This document shows positions 16,295 through 25,801 of a DNA stretch of 38,229 nucleotides, in pieces. Position 1 is the stretch's first letter. The number at the start of each line of letters is the position of its first letter. Below the pieces are notes generated by a model. The model did no database searches. It was not told where the DNA came from and saw only the letters and a list, made by a program, of their open reading frames with translations. Source of the stretch: Halioglobus sp. (GTDB lineage: Bacteria > Pseudomonadota > Gammaproteobacteria > Pseudomonadales > Halieaceae); NCBI GenBank assembly GCA_029287595.1, contig JARFQU010000002.1:1-38229 (forward strand). The letters run 5' to 3'. A program made the position numbers and the translations under genes.

Positions 16295-19200
16295 ATGGAA
16301 GGAATCATAGCCTGGTGGGCGCGCAACCCGGTAGCAGCCAACCTGCTGATGGCCGGCATTATGCTGGGCGGTGTGCTGGGCTTCATTTCCATGGAGCGCG
16401 AGGCGTTTCCCGGTTTTAACATCAAACAGGTGCAGATAGAGGTTATCTGGCCAGGCGCCGCGCCACAGGAAGTTGAAGAGCAGGTGGTGATGCGCATCGA
16501 AGAAGCGCTTACCGACCTGGATAGCGTGCGGCGCATCAGCGCGACCGCCTCCGAAGGGTATGGCCGCGTAGATGTTGCCGCCTATTCCTATGTGGATATC
16601 AACGCCTTTGTCAACGACGTGAAAAACCGCGTCGATGCGGTCAATGGGTTGCCCCGGGATATCGAGAAACCCCAGGTCAAGCGCACAGAATACCGCGATG
16701 AAATGATACGCGTGGCGCTGCACGGAAACGTCAGTGAAAAGGCCCTTACCCGGCTGGCACAAGATCTGCGCGACCAGATCGCCGCCCTGCCCTATGTCTC
16801 CATCGTCAATCTCTACGGCACCCGCAGGGAAGAGGTCACAGTGGAGCTGTCGGAAGCCTCCATGCGCAGTTTTGGCGTGAGTTTTGCCGAAGTTGCCCAG
16901 GCGATCCGCAGCAGTTCCATCAACCTGTCCTCCGGACAGGTACGCACCGCAACCGGCGACATACGCCTGCGCGCTCGCAACCTCGCGGACAGCCAGGCGG
17001 ATTTCGAAAATATTATCGTGCGCCAGACCGCGGGTGGTGCCACGGTCAGGGTGGGTGATCTGGCGACAGTCGTCGACGGCTTTGAGGAAAACAAAATCCT
17101 CACTACCATGAACGGGCAACCCGCGGTGCTGCTGGACCTGTTAGCCACCGACAATATGCAGGTAGTCAAGGCCAGTGAGGCGGTTAAGACATGGCTGGCC
17201 CAGACCCGCCCCACACTGCCCCAGGGCGTCAACCTGACCTTGTGGTTTGATACCGCAGAAATCTACAAGAGCCGCATGTCCACTATTGGGGACTCCGCCT
17301 ATATGGGCCTGCTGCTGGTATTCCTGGTGCTTATTCTCTCCCTGCGACCGAAGGTGGCGCTGTGGGTCACGGCGGGTATCGCCGTCGCCTTCATTGGCAC
17401 CTTCAGCCTGTTGCCTGCAAATGATGTATCGCTGAATGTGATGTCGACGTTTGCCTTTCTCCTGGTGCTGGGCATCGTCGTCGATGATGCCATCGTCGTG
17501 GGGGAGAGTATTCACCTGCACGCGCAACGGCACGGTGGCGGCACGGAGGCAGCCATCGCGGGCGCGAGCGCGGTGTCCAAGCCGGTCATTTTTGCTGTCA
17601 TCACCACCATGATTGCCTTCGCCCCCTGGTTTTTCCTGGATGTGGAAGGCGGCCATATGACGGAACAGTTTTCCATCGTTATCACCGTGGCCCTGACTAT
17701 TTCACTGATAGAGGCTTTTTTGATCCTGCCGGCACACCTGCGCCACCTGAAGCCCCGGGAGAACCTGCGCGGCCTGTCACTGTGGCAACGGCGCATAGAA
17801 CACAGCATTATGCACTTCGCCGACACTTACTATCGTCGGATACTGCACTGGACTGCGCGACGCCGCTACCTTACCAGCAGTATTTTCATCGGCGCCTTCA
17901 TCGTCAGCGTGGGTATTTTCAGCGCCGGCTGGGTCAAGTTCAGTTTTTTCCCGGAGATCCAGAACCAGCAGATTTACATCAACGTTATGCTGCCCAACGG
18001 CACACCCTACTCCCGCTCGCTGGAAGTACTGGACCAGTTGCAGCGTGCGGAACTACAACTGATCGAGGAAGTTGGAAGCGGCAGCACCGGTGAAAGTGAA
18101 AAACTGATCCAGGGCTGGTATGCCCGCGCCAGTCGCGACAGTGTGATCGCCATCGTGCGACTGACACCTCAGGAACAGCGCACCATGTCCGCCAGGGAGG
18201 TGGCCCAACGCCTCCAGGATCTGGTGGGGGACATTCCCGATGCCGATGAGATCGAGGTGAACTACACCATCAACCGCCGCGGCCCCGCTATCACCTATAT
18301 GCTGAGACACCGGGACATGGGCATGCTGCGCGCGGCCAGCGGCGAGTTACAGTCAAAGTTACGCAGCTACGAAGGCGCCTATTACGTGCGCGACAGCTTG
18401 CGCGGAGAATCTGATGAAATACACCTGAAGCTGCTGCCGGGAGCGACCAGGCTTGGCATCAACCTGGCGCAGGTCTCGCAGCAGGTGCGACAGGCCTATT
18501 ACGGCGAAGAGGTACAGCGCCTGCCGCGGGAGAACGGCGACGTCAAGGTCATGGTGAAATATCCACGCGCGCTGCGTGAGAGCCTCAGCAGTCTCAACGA
18601 CTTTCGTGTGCGCACCGCGGATGGCCGCGAGCTGCCACTGCTTTCAGTGGTTGCCATTGAGGTAAACAACGGCGTACAGCGTATTCAACGCCGCGATGGT
18701 GAACGCATGGTGAGCGTCACCGCCGAGGCTGCCGTCGACCAGGCCAGCGATATTTACACCGACCTGGAACGCGAGCTGATTCCGCAGTTGCAACTTCAAT
18801 ATCCCGAGCTGACTATACTCAAGGGCGGCATTCAGGAGACACAGGAAGAGTTTTTCAGCGAAATCATCGCCCTGTATGCGGTGGCATTTTTCATGATGTA
18901 CGCACTGATCGCGGTGGCCTTCCACTCCTACTGGCTGCCCCTGCTGATCATGACCGCCATTCCCTTCGGCTTCATGGGCGCCATTTTCGGGCATACCCTG
19001 TTCGCCATGCCCATGGCCCTGTTTTCCTATTTCGGTATCGGTGCGGCTGCCGGTGTGGTCGTCAACGACAACCTGGTGCTGGTGGACTATATGGGTCGCC
19101 TGCGGGCGCAGGGGAAGGGGGCACTGGAAGCCGTCATCGAGGCCGGGGTGCAACGCTTTCGCCCCATACTGCTCACTACGGTCACCACATTTGTGGGGCT

Positions 19201-19408
19201 TATCCCCATCATGGCGGAGCAATCCATAGATGCCCAGTTCCTCAAACCTGCGGTTTTGTCGCTGGCCTTCGGCGTACTGTTCGCCCTGTTCGTCACCCTG
19301 TTAATGGTCCCAGCACTGTACCTGATCGGCCAGGACTGTGACGCGCTGAGATCGCGACTCCTGGCCCGGTTTAAATCCTCGCAGGCTGAGCCACAGACAC
19401 CGCGCTGA
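16295..19408 (+). CDS. RND-family efflux pump (AcrB/MexF superfamily)
   Basis: This 1037-residue inner-membrane pump has the expected 12 helices and two large periplasmic loops. Helix 4 carries the proton-relay pair Asp397-Asp398 (GIVVDDAIVVGE). Helix 10 reads GIGAAAGVVVNDNLVLVDY, the GVVVND form found in a branch distinct from classical AcrB, where a lysine occupies this helix. EQFSIVITVALTISLIEAFLILPAH and FRPILLTTVTTFVGLIP are further family landmarks. It is powered by the proton gradient and exports compounds through the adaptor encoded just upstream. Drug, detergent and bile-type substrates are common in the superfamily, but the specific substrate is unknown here. The metal-specific (CusA-like) group looks unlikely because its methionine relay is not evident. 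Confidence 0.95.
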   Translation: MEGIIAWWARNPVAANLLMAGIMLGGVLGFISMEREAFPGFNIKQVQIEVIWPGAAPQEVEEQVVMRIEEALTDLDSVRRISATASEGYGRVDVAAYSYVDINAFVNDVKNRVDAVNGLPRDIEKPQVKRTEYRDEMIRVALHGNVSEKALTRLAQDLRDQIAALPYVSIVNLYGTRREEVTVELSEASMRSFGVSFAEVAQAIRSSSINLSSGQVRTATGDIRLRARNLADSQADFENIIVRQTAGGATVRVGDLATVVDGFEENKILTTMNGQPAVLLDLLATDNMQVVKASEAVKTWLAQTRPTLPQGVNLTLWFDTAEIYKSRMSTIGDSAYMGLLLVFLVLILSLRPKVALWVTAGIAVAFIGTFSLLPANDVSLNVMSTFAFLLVLGIVVDDAIVVGESIHLHAQRHGGGTEAAIAGASAVSKPVIFAVITTMIAFAPWFFLDVEGGHMTEQFSIVITVALTISLIEAFLILPAHLRHLKPRENLRGLSLWQRRIEHSIMHFADTYYRRILHWTARRRYLTSSIFIGAFIVSVGIFSAGWVKFSFFPEIQNQQIYINVMLPNGTPYSRSLEVLDQLQRAELQLIEEVGSGSTGESEKLIQGWYARASRDSVIAIVRLTPQEQRTMSAREVAQRLQDLVGDIPDADEIEVNYTINRRGPAITYMLRHRDMGMLRAASGELQSKLRSYEGAYYVRDSLRGESDEIHLKLLPGATRLGINLAQVSQQVRQAYYGEEVQRLPRENGDVKVMVKYPRALRESLSSLNDFRVRTADGRELPLLSVVAIEVNNGVQRIQRRDGERMVSVTAEAAVDQASDIYTDLERELIPQLQLQYPELTILKGGIQETQEEFFSEIIALYAVAFFMMYALIAVAFHSYWLPLLIMTAIPFGFMGAIFGHTLFAMPMALFSYFGIGAAAGVVVNDNLVLVDYMGRLRAQGKGALEAVIEAGVQRFRPILLTTVTTFVGLIPIMAEQSIDAQFLKPAVLSLAFGVLFALFVTLLMVPALYLIGQDCDALRSRLLARFKSSQAEPQTPR

Positions 19409-19458
19409 AACGGCCCGGAAAACCCGTAATATTCACAACGCTTTTCCGCCCGGCACCC

Positions 19459-19486
19459 TTGAACTGTCACGCAAATTGCCTATTAT
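19459..19486 (+). promoter_or_regulatory. Candidate sigma-70 promoter before the small genes
   Basis: TTGAAC (19459-19464) and TATTAT (19481-19486) are separated by 16 bases, a good match to a housekeeping promoter. It lies about 195 bases upstream of the small gene at 19680, which leaves a long leader with no recognised riboswitch or small gene. Confidence 0.45.
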
Positions 19487-19679
19487 TGCCGCCCTCTGGC
19501 ACGGCATTTGCTGCAACTTAAACAGCTGCCTGTGACAGGGCATAAACCAGGGCCAACCAGCCTCTGGTGCCCATAAATAATGCAGTGGCTTACCGCTACG
19601 CACCAATGCAGTGCGGCGGCACTCGTCTTGAGGGGCAGTTTAGTGTTTAGTTTGAATCCACTTGGCAGGAGCAAATGCG

Positions 19680-19955
19680 ATGCAAAGCAATGAAGTAACT
19701 ACGAGCCGCATGCGCAGGACGGTCAATGACCTGGTGCTGGCGGAGATGTTCCTGGTGCAGGCCACTATAGAAAGTGCCTCAGCCATCGGTGACGGCGTGA
19801 GTGAACTGGGCAAGCGAATCTCCAGCGGTGACGAGAGCAATGAAAGCCCATGGGATTCCATTTCCAGCGTGCTGCAGCGCACCGCCGGAGAGGCCCTGGA
19901 GCCCTACACCACCCGCTTCAAATACCTGCGCGAGCTGATTGACGGCGAAAGCTGA
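19680..19955 (+). CDS. Small hypothetical protein
   Basis: I place the start at the ATG at 19680, because the CAGGAG ribosome site (about 19665) lies inside an alternative extension from a TTG at 19662. The 91-residue product is soluble, probably mostly helical and rather acidic, with no signal peptide, membrane segment or cysteine. The central part reads LVLAEMFLVQATIESASAIG, followed by a serine- and glutamate-rich linker and a second helical segment ending ELIDGES. I do not recognise the family. It is followed 78 bases later by another small unrecognised gene on the same strand. Ribosome site and codon use make it likely to be a real gene. Confidence 0.7.
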   Translation: MQSNEVTTSRMRRTVNDLVLAEMFLVQATIESASAIGDGVSELGKRISSGDESNESPWDSISSVLQRTAGEALEPYTTRFKYLRELIDGES

Positions 19956-20033
19956 CAATAACGGGGCACATAGCTGTCCCACTACCCCCTGCAATTGCTA
20001 AACTGTCACCGTACTTCGCCACGGTAAACAGTC

Positions 20034-20438
20034 ATGTCATTAGGATCCTGGGACCCGGCAGCAGAATCCGCCGCCTATCACCTGCAGATCGAACCAGCCA
20101 CGCTGGATCGTTTTATCGGCTACAGCCGCGACGACCAGTTACAGCAACTGGACCAACTCATCGAAGGCGACGAGGCCCAGATACTGGCTGGATTAATGCT
20201 AATCGAACACAGTGCCTGGCTGGAAGCCGCGCAGTCACGGCCGGATGAAGACCTGGTACACCTGATCCGATTTTTTGCCGTGGCGGAGAATCTCCCTGGC
20301 TGGGAGGCGGGCGACAGGTCGCCGGTTATCCCGCTGGCCAAGGTGCTGCGCACCAGGGGAGCGCGCCTGGACAAGGCATTCCTGCAGTGGCTGCGGCAGG
20401 TCAGTAACAACCGCTTCCTGCCCTACGGTCCCCTGTAA
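20034..20438 (+). CDS. Hypothetical protein
   Basis: The 134-residue product has no signal peptide or membrane segment and looks like a soluble, helical, leucine-rich protein. Segments such as ATLDRFIGYSRDDQLQQLDQ, an acidic helix around EGDEAQILAGLMLIEHSAW, and a basic C-terminal part (LRTRGARLDKAFLQWLRQV) suggest a compact helical bundle. I do not recognise the family. The ribosome site before the ATG is weak. It converges with the DUF1244 gene, leaving 39 bases between, and may be cotranscribed with the small gene before it. Confidence 0.7.
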   Translation: MSLGSWDPAAESAAYHLQIEPATLDRFIGYSRDDQLQQLDQLIEGDEAQILAGLMLIEHSAWLEAAQSRPDEDLVHLIRFFAVAENLPGWEAGDRSPVIPLAKVLRTRGARLDKAFLQWLRQVSNNRFLPYGPL

Positions 20439-20477
20439 GCGTTCAACATGGGGTGGAGCACAGCCAGTCTGCGGTAG

Positions 20478-20768
20478 TCAATCAGCCGGTTTACTGTCCG
20501 CAAATTCAGCCATCTGCTGCGCAGTCGCCTCGGTCTGGTATTTTTGCTTCCATTCCTCATAGGGCATGCCATAGACACGCTCCCGGGCCTGGTCGTAGTC
20601 AACGTCCTGCCCCTGCTCCGCCGCTGCCGCCACATACCATTTCGAGAGACAGTTGCGGCAAAACCCGGCAAGGTTCATCAGGTCGATGTTCTGGGCGTCT
20701 TTGCGACTATCCAGGTGTTCCAGCAGGCGGCGAAATACCGCCGCTTCGATTTTTTCTTCATGGGACAT
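20478..20768 (-). CDS. DUF1244 family protein
   Basis: I start it at the ATG at 20768, which follows a GGGAGGA site. A GTG seven codons upstream would overlap that site. The 96-residue product matches DUF1244: an N-terminal helix (EEKIEAAVFRRLLEHLDSR), then DLMNLAGFCRNCLSKWYVAAA with the conserved cysteine pair CRNC, then ERVYGMPYEEWKQKYQ. The family is widespread in proteobacteria, small and cytoplasmic, and of unestablished function. The CxxC pair could bind metal or be redox-active, which is inference. It lies 46 bases downstream of the SDR gene on the same strand. Confidence 0.9.
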   Translation of the reverse strand: MSHEEKIEAAVFRRLLEHLDSRKDAQNIDLMNLAGFCRNCLSKWYVAAAAEQGQDVDYDQARERVYGMPYEEWKQKYQTEATAQQMAEFADSKPAD

Positions 20769-20814
20769 GCGGTGCAGTCCTCCCGTCACTTACTGTCGCT
20801 TTACCCGGTGCAGC

Positions 20815-21606
20815 TTACACCGGCATGAATTCGCCGCCATTGACATCCAGGGCCGCGCCGGTCACCACGCTGGAGTAATCCGAGGCGAAGAATATCGCGG
20901 CCTTGGCACACTCCCCGTCATCGGGTATCACTCCCAGCGGTATGTTACGGGTCACCTCGGCGATCAACTCCTCCCGGGGTGTACCACTTTGCTGTGACTG
21001 CCAGTCAAAATAACCCTCGACACTGGGCCCCCACATCCAGCCCATATGGCAACTATTAACCCGAATATTGTACTTGCCCAGCTCCAGGGCCAGGTGTTTG
21101 GTGGCACAACGCAGCGCGGACTTTGAGGCGCCATAGCCGCCCTGGGTAGCCAGGGGCTTGTGCTCCACCATGGTGGCGATCATCACAATGGCACCGCCTC
21201 CGCTGTCTTTCATATAGGCGACGCAGGACTGGGTCAGGTGCATGGTGCCAAAAAAATTGACATCCATGGAACGACGCCAACCCTCCATACTGGCCTCCTC
21301 GATGGGTTCGAAACTCCCGGGGTCGTAGGCGCTGTTGAATAACACATCGATACGACCGAACTGCGCAACCGTTCGTTCAGCCAGAGCCTGGCACTGCGCC
21401 GGGTCGGCAATATCCGTAGCCACCTTCAGCACGGCGGTGCCCAGGCCCAGATCCATGATTTCCCGTTCGGCGGTATCCAGTTTGTGCGCAGTGCGCGCCG
21501 CGAGCACCACCGCTGCAGCGCCTTCTCTAGCCGCCAGGGTGGACAGCTCCTGCCCCAGGCCGGGACCAATCCCTGATACGATTACCACCTTGTCCTTCAG
21601 CAACAT
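20815..21606 (-). CDS. Short-chain dehydrogenase/reductase (SDR)
   Basis: The start is taken as the ATG at 21606, nine bases after a GGAG site; the GTG at 21612 is too close to it. The 263-residue product has the Rossmann motif SGIGPGLG (11-18) and an active-site set Asn117, Thr145, Tyr158 and Lys162 (YGASK). Two departures stand out. The usual catalytic serine, 13 residues before the tyrosine, is threonine, and the usual NNAG is NSAY (91-94). The CHMGWMWGPSVEGYFDW segment after the active site forms the substrate lid. It probably oxidises or reduces a hydroxyl/keto group with NAD(P); substrate unknown. It occupies the position downstream of dnaE where accA lies in E. coli and Pseudomonas. 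Confidence 0.92.
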   Translation of the reverse strand: MLLKDKVVIVSGIGPGLGQELSTLAAREGAAAVVLAARTAHKLDTAEREIMDLGLGTAVLKVATDIADPAQCQALAERTVAQFGRIDVLFNSAYDPGSFEPIEEASMEGWRRSMDVNFFGTMHLTQSCVAYMKDSGGGAIVMIATMVEHKPLATQGGYGASKSALRCATKHLALELGKYNIRVNSCHMGWMWGPSVEGYFDWQSQQSGTPREELIAEVTRNIPLGVIPDDGECAKAAIFFASDYSSVVTGAALDVNGGEFMPV

Positions 21607-21672
21607 CGACACTTTCTCCGCTTTATTAAGTTATTCGTATTGACTGCACTGATCCGGGAATTCTTCGCAGGA

Positions 21673-24600
21673 TCACGAGTACTGCAGGCAAACCTGTTCG
21701 GTACCGAGACAATCGCGCAGCTCCTGCAGCAATTCATCACTGAGCACCACCTGCCAATTTTCCCCGAGTTTAACCCTGGCGCGGTTCCTGGGCTGCTTAT
21801 AGATCAGCGACACCGGGCAGCTGCCACCGCCGGCGCCGGCCAGGGTCCGCGCCAACAGGTCAGCCAGCTTGTCATCCAGCAGTTCCGAACTGACTTCTAT
21901 GGTCAGCTCAGACGCGTAGTTCTGCCTGGCCTGCAGCAGACTGCGTACACCTTTGGCCCGCACCGCCAGGCCGCCGGAGTAATCATCGTGGGCGACGCTG
22001 CCTTCAACGATAACGATCTGGTCCTTGCCCAGCAAATCCCGGTGTTCATTGTAGGTATCGGCATACACTGTAACTTCGATACGCGCACTGCGATCGTCCA
22101 GCTGCAAAATAGCCATGGTGTCGCCGCGCTTGGTTTTCATGGTGCGCGTAGCCACGATCAACCCCGCCAGTACCTGGCTACCCTGTTTGTCCGCCCGCAA
22201 GTCAGCGATACGCACCGGAGCGAACTTGCGCACCTCCTTCTCGTATTCATCAATGGGATGCCCGGTGACATACAATCCCAGCGTGTCCCTCTCCCCCCCC
22301 AGGCGCTCCTTACCGGTCCACTGGCGCACCTGGCGAAACGGCGCATAGACATCGCCCTCTCCATTGCCCTGGCTGGGCACCACGTCTCCGAACAGGTCCT
22401 CAATACCACTGTCGCGATTATTGGCGCTCTGTTCCGCTGCTTTGAGGGCATCCTCCAGACTGGCCATTAACACCCAGCGTGCCACCCCCAGCGAATCGAA
22501 GGCACCCGAGCGAATCAATGCATCGATAGCGCGCCGGTTGACCTTGCGCGGATCCGTGCGGCCGCAGAAGTCGAACAGGTCGAGAAACGGACCGCCCTGC
22601 TCCCGCGCCTTGAGAATATTTTCCGTAGGGCCCTCGCCCAGTCCCTTGATCGCTCCCAGGCCATAGATAATCTCGTCCTGCTGGTTGACGGTGAACATAT
22701 ACTGGCCCTGGTTAACATCAGGCAGTTTCAGCGCCAGCTTCATGGCCCGGCACTCTTCCACGAACACCACAATCTTGTCCGTATTATCCAGCTCCGAACT
22801 CATTACCGCCGCCATGAAGGGGGCCGCGTAGTGGGTCTTCAGCCACGCTGTCTGGTAGGACACCAGCGCATAGGCGGCAGAGTGGGATTTGTTGAAACCA
22901 TAACCGGCGAACTTCTCCACCAGGTCAAAGATCTTCACGGCCAGCTCCCCGTCTACTCCCCGGGACTGGGCGCCCTCTTCGAAAACCGCCCGCTGTTTGG
23001 CCATCTCTTCAGGTTTTTTCTTGCCCATGGCACGGCGCAACATATCCGCGCCCCCCAGGGTATAGCCCGCCAGTTCCTGGGCAATCTGCATCACCTGCTC
23101 CTGGTAGAGAATGATGCCATAGGTTGGCTCCAGGATAGGCTGCAGACACTCGTGCTGCCACTGCACGTCCGGGTAGGAAATTTCCTCGCGCCCGTGCTTA
23201 CGATTGATGAAGTTGTCCACCATGCCCGACTGCAGGGGCCCGGGACGAAACAGGGCCACCAAAGCGATAATATCCTCGAAACAATCCGGCCGCAGGCGCT
23301 TGATCAAGTCCTTCATACCGCGGGACTCCAGCTGGAACACCGCAGTGGTTTCCGCCGACTGCAACAGCGCGAAACTGCGCTCATCGTCCAGGGGTATCTG
23401 CATGATATCCAGCGGCAGTTCGCCCTGGCCCTCACGGGCGCTGTTGATCATCTTCACCGCCCAGTCGATGATGGTCAGTGTGCGCAGGCCCAGGAAGTCA
23501 AATTTCACCAGACCGGCGTCTTCGACATCTGACTTGTCGTACTGGGTCACCAGGCCGCCGCCGGCCTCGTCGCAGTACAGCGGCGAGAAATCCGTCAGTT
23601 TGGAGGGCGCGATCACCACGCCTCCGGCGTGCTTGCCCACGTTGCGGGTGATGCCCTCGAGCTGCACCGCCATGTCCCAGATTTCCTGGGCCTGGCTGTC
23701 ATCCCGGAGAAAGTCCCGCAGTGGCTCCTCCTGCTCCAGCGCCTTGTCCAGGGTCATGCCCACCTCGAAGGGGATCATCTTGGACAGCTTGTCCGCCAGG
23801 CCATAGGACTTGCCCTGCACCCGTGCCACGTCCCGCACTACCGCCTTGGCCGCCATGGTGCCGAAAGTGATGATCTGTGATACCGCCTCGCGCCCGTAGG
23901 TATCGGCCACGTAATCGATCACCCGGTCGCGTTTCTCCATGCAGAAATCCACGTCGAAATCCGGCATGGATACCCGCTCGGGGTTGAGAAAACGTTCGAA
24001 CAGCAGGTCGTATTCAATCGGATCCAGGTCGGTGATTTCCAGAGCGTACGCTACCAGCGAACCCGCACCTGAACCCCTACCGGGGCCCACCGGAATATCG
24101 TGTCGTTTCGCCCAGCGGATAAAATCCATCACAATGAGAAAGTAACCCGGAAAGCCCATCTGAATGATGGTGTTGAGCTCAAAATCCAGGCGTTCGCGAT
24201 ACTCACGCTGTTTTTCTGCGAATCCCTCGGTACTGCTACCGAACAACAGTTCCAGGCGCCTATCCAGTCCATCGTGAGACTGCTGGCGGAAAAACTCGTC
24301 CATGGTCATGCCGTCCGGCACCGGATAATCAGGCAGGTAGGGCTTGCCAAGCTCCAGCACCAGGTTACAGCGACGGGCAATTTCTACCGAGTTGGCCAGC
24401 GCTTCAGGTATATCCGCGAACAACTCGCCCATTTCATCAGGCGAGCGCAGGTACTGCTCAGCGGTATAAGAGCGCGCGCGGCGCGGGTCGTCCAGGCTGC
24501 GTCCCTCGCGAATGCATACCCTGGCCTCGTGGGCCTCGAACTCAGAGGCATCCAGAAAGCGCACATCGTTGGTGGCCACCACCGGGCATTGCAGCTCCTC

Positions 24601-25161
24601 GGCCAGAGCCACCGCGCCATGCACATGGGTCTCGTCACCCTCGCGCCCGGTGCGGTGTAGTTCCAGGTAGAAACGGCCCGGAAATATCGCCATCCAGTCC
24701 CCTGCGCGCTCCCTGGCAAGCGACTGTTTGTCGCCCACCAGTGCTTGCCCCACTTCACCGGCGGCACCTGCGGACAGCGCGATGAGTCCTTCCGAGCATT
24801 CCTGCAACCAGCTTTTACTGACATAGGGCATACCCAGGTGCTGACCTTCGGTATAGGCGCGGGAGATGAGCAGGGTCAGGTTATGATAGCCGGTCTGGTT
24901 CATCACCAGCAGGCAGATGGGCCAGGCACGCTCGGGGTCGTCCCCGTCCATCACCATCAGGTCGCAGCCAACAATCGGTTGCACGCCGCCGGCAAAGGCG
25001 GTCTTGTACACCTTGACCAGGCCATAAAAATTGCAGACGTCGGTCACTGCAACCGCCGGCATACCCAGCTCCGCCACGCGGCTTATCAGGGGCTTTATCC
25101 GGACCAGTCCGTCGACCAGTGAGTACTCAGTATGCAGGCGTAAATGAACGAAATCAGTCAT
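21673..25161 (-). CDS. dnaE: DNA polymerase III alpha subunit
   Basis: The 1162-residue product is the replicative polymerase, nearly identical in length to E. coli DnaE (1160). The N-terminal PHP domain begins FVHLRLHTEYSLVDG. The palm carries the catalytic aspartates Asp401 and Asp403 (PDFDVDF) and Asp555 (KFDFLGLR), at the same numbers as in E. coli, and GPGRGSGAGSLVAY lies at about 359-372. Thumb, fingers, helix-hairpin-helix, OB-fold (IARTMKTKRGDTMAI-type region before ILQLDDRSARIEV) and C-terminal tau-binding regions follow. It is 40 bases downstream of rnhB, as in other gammaproteobacteria. The ribosome site is poor, which is compatible with low expression. Confidence 0.98.
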   Translation of the reverse strand: MTDFVHLRLHTEYSLVDGLVRIKPLISRVAELGMPAVAVTDVCNFYGLVKVYKTAFAGGVQPIVGCDLMVMDGDDPERAWPICLLVMNQTGYHNLTLLISRAYTEGQHLGMPYVSKSWLQECSEGLIALSAGAAGEVGQALVGDKQSLARERAGDWMAIFPGRFYLELHRTGREGDETHVHGAVALAEELQCPVVATNDVRFLDASEFEAHEARVCIREGRSLDDPRRARSYTAEQYLRSPDEMGELFADIPEALANSVEIARRCNLVLELGKPYLPDYPVPDGMTMDEFFRQQSHDGLDRRLELLFGSSTEGFAEKQREYRERLDFELNTIIQMGFPGYFLIVMDFIRWAKRHDIPVGPGRGSGAGSLVAYALEITDLDPIEYDLLFERFLNPERVSMPDFDVDFCMEKRDRVIDYVADTYGREAVSQIITFGTMAAKAVVRDVARVQGKSYGLADKLSKMIPFEVGMTLDKALEQEEPLRDFLRDDSQAQEIWDMAVQLEGITRNVGKHAGGVVIAPSKLTDFSPLYCDEAGGGLVTQYDKSDVEDAGLVKFDFLGLRTLTIIDWAVKMINSAREGQGELPLDIMQIPLDDERSFALLQSAETTAVFQLESRGMKDLIKRLRPDCFEDIIALVALFRPGPLQSGMVDNFINRKHGREEISYPDVQWQHECLQPILEPTYGIILYQEQVMQIAQELAGYTLGGADMLRRAMGKKKPEEMAKQRAVFEEGAQSRGVDGELAVKIFDLVEKFAGYGFNKSHSAAYALVSYQTAWLKTHYAAPFMAAVMSSELDNTDKIVVFVEECRAMKLALKLPDVNQGQYMFTVNQQDEIIYGLGAIKGLGEGPTENILKAREQGGPFLDLFDFCGRTDPRKVNRRAIDALIRSGAFDSLGVARWVLMASLEDALKAAEQSANNRDSGIEDLFGDVVPSQGNGEGDVYAPFRQVRQWTGKERLGGERDTLGLYVTGHPIDEYEKEVRKFAPVRIADLRADKQGSQVLAGLIVATRTMKTKRGDTMAILQLDDRSARIEVTVYADTYNEHRDLLGKDQIVIVEGSVAHDDYSGGLAVRAKGVRSLLQARQNYASELTIEVSSELLDDKLADLLARTLAGAGGGSCPVSLIYKQPRNRARVKLGENWQVVLSDELLQELRDCLGTEQVCLQYS

Positions 25162-25201
25162 GTCATGATTCTACGCCGCTCGCTGCCAATGTTGTACCAG
25201 G

Positions 25202-25801
25202 CTAAGCCCCGGACAGCAGTTTTTTTACCGGCGCGAAGCTGCGCCGGTGCACCGGGGTGACCCCGAGCTCCCGCAGGGCCTGCAAATGCGCGGCCGTGGG
25301 ATAGCCCTTGTGCGCGGCAAATCCATAGCCCGGATACTGCTGTTCCAGCGCCTGCAGCTCGCCGTCACGCTGCACCTTGGCCAGAATGGAGGCCGCGGCA
25401 ATCGCCGGCACCCGATCATCGCCCTTGATCACCGGCTCGGAAGCGTAGTTCCAGCGCGGCAGCCGATTGCCGTCCACCAGCACATACTGCGGTTGCGGCA
25501 CCAGGCCCTGCACCGCGCGGTGCATGGCCAATAGCGAGGCCTGGAGGATATTCAGCTGGTCGATCTCCGCCACGCTGGCCCGGGCAATGGACCAGGCCAG
25601 GGCATGCTCCCTGATCAGTGCCGCCAGTTCTTCACGGCGCCGGGCCGATAGTTTCTTGGAATCACGCAAACCCGCTATGGGCCGCTGCGGATCGAGAATT
25701 ACCGCCGCGGCCACCACGTCACCCGCCAGCGGCCCCCTGCCAACCTCGTCCACCCCGGCCAATCCCGGGCCTGCATAATCCGGTTTAAACAGATCGTCCA
25801 C
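25202..25801 (-). CDS. rnhB: Ribonuclease HII
   Basis: RNase HII removes RNA from RNA-DNA hybrids and starts the excision of single ribonucleotides from DNA. The motif [12 protein letters not shown] near the N-terminus gives the catalytic Asp-Glu pair (Asp18, Glu19), with later acidic residues in LVDGN and the conserved [13 protein letters not shown] prefer the GTG at 25801, six bases after GAGG, giving 199 residues; a GTG at 25813 would add four. The gene overlaps the end of lpxB by 17 bases, so translation is probably coupled. Confidence 0.96.
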   Translation of the reverse strand: MDDLFKPDYAGPGLAGVDEVGRGPLAGDVVAAAVILDPQRPIAGLRDSKKLSARRREELAALIREHALAWSIARASVAEIDQLNILQASLLAMHRAVQGLVPQPQYVLVDGNRLPRWNYASEPVIKGDDRVPAIAAASILAKVQRDGELQALEQQYPGYGFAAHKGYPTAAHLQALRELGVTPVHRRSFAPVKKLLSGA

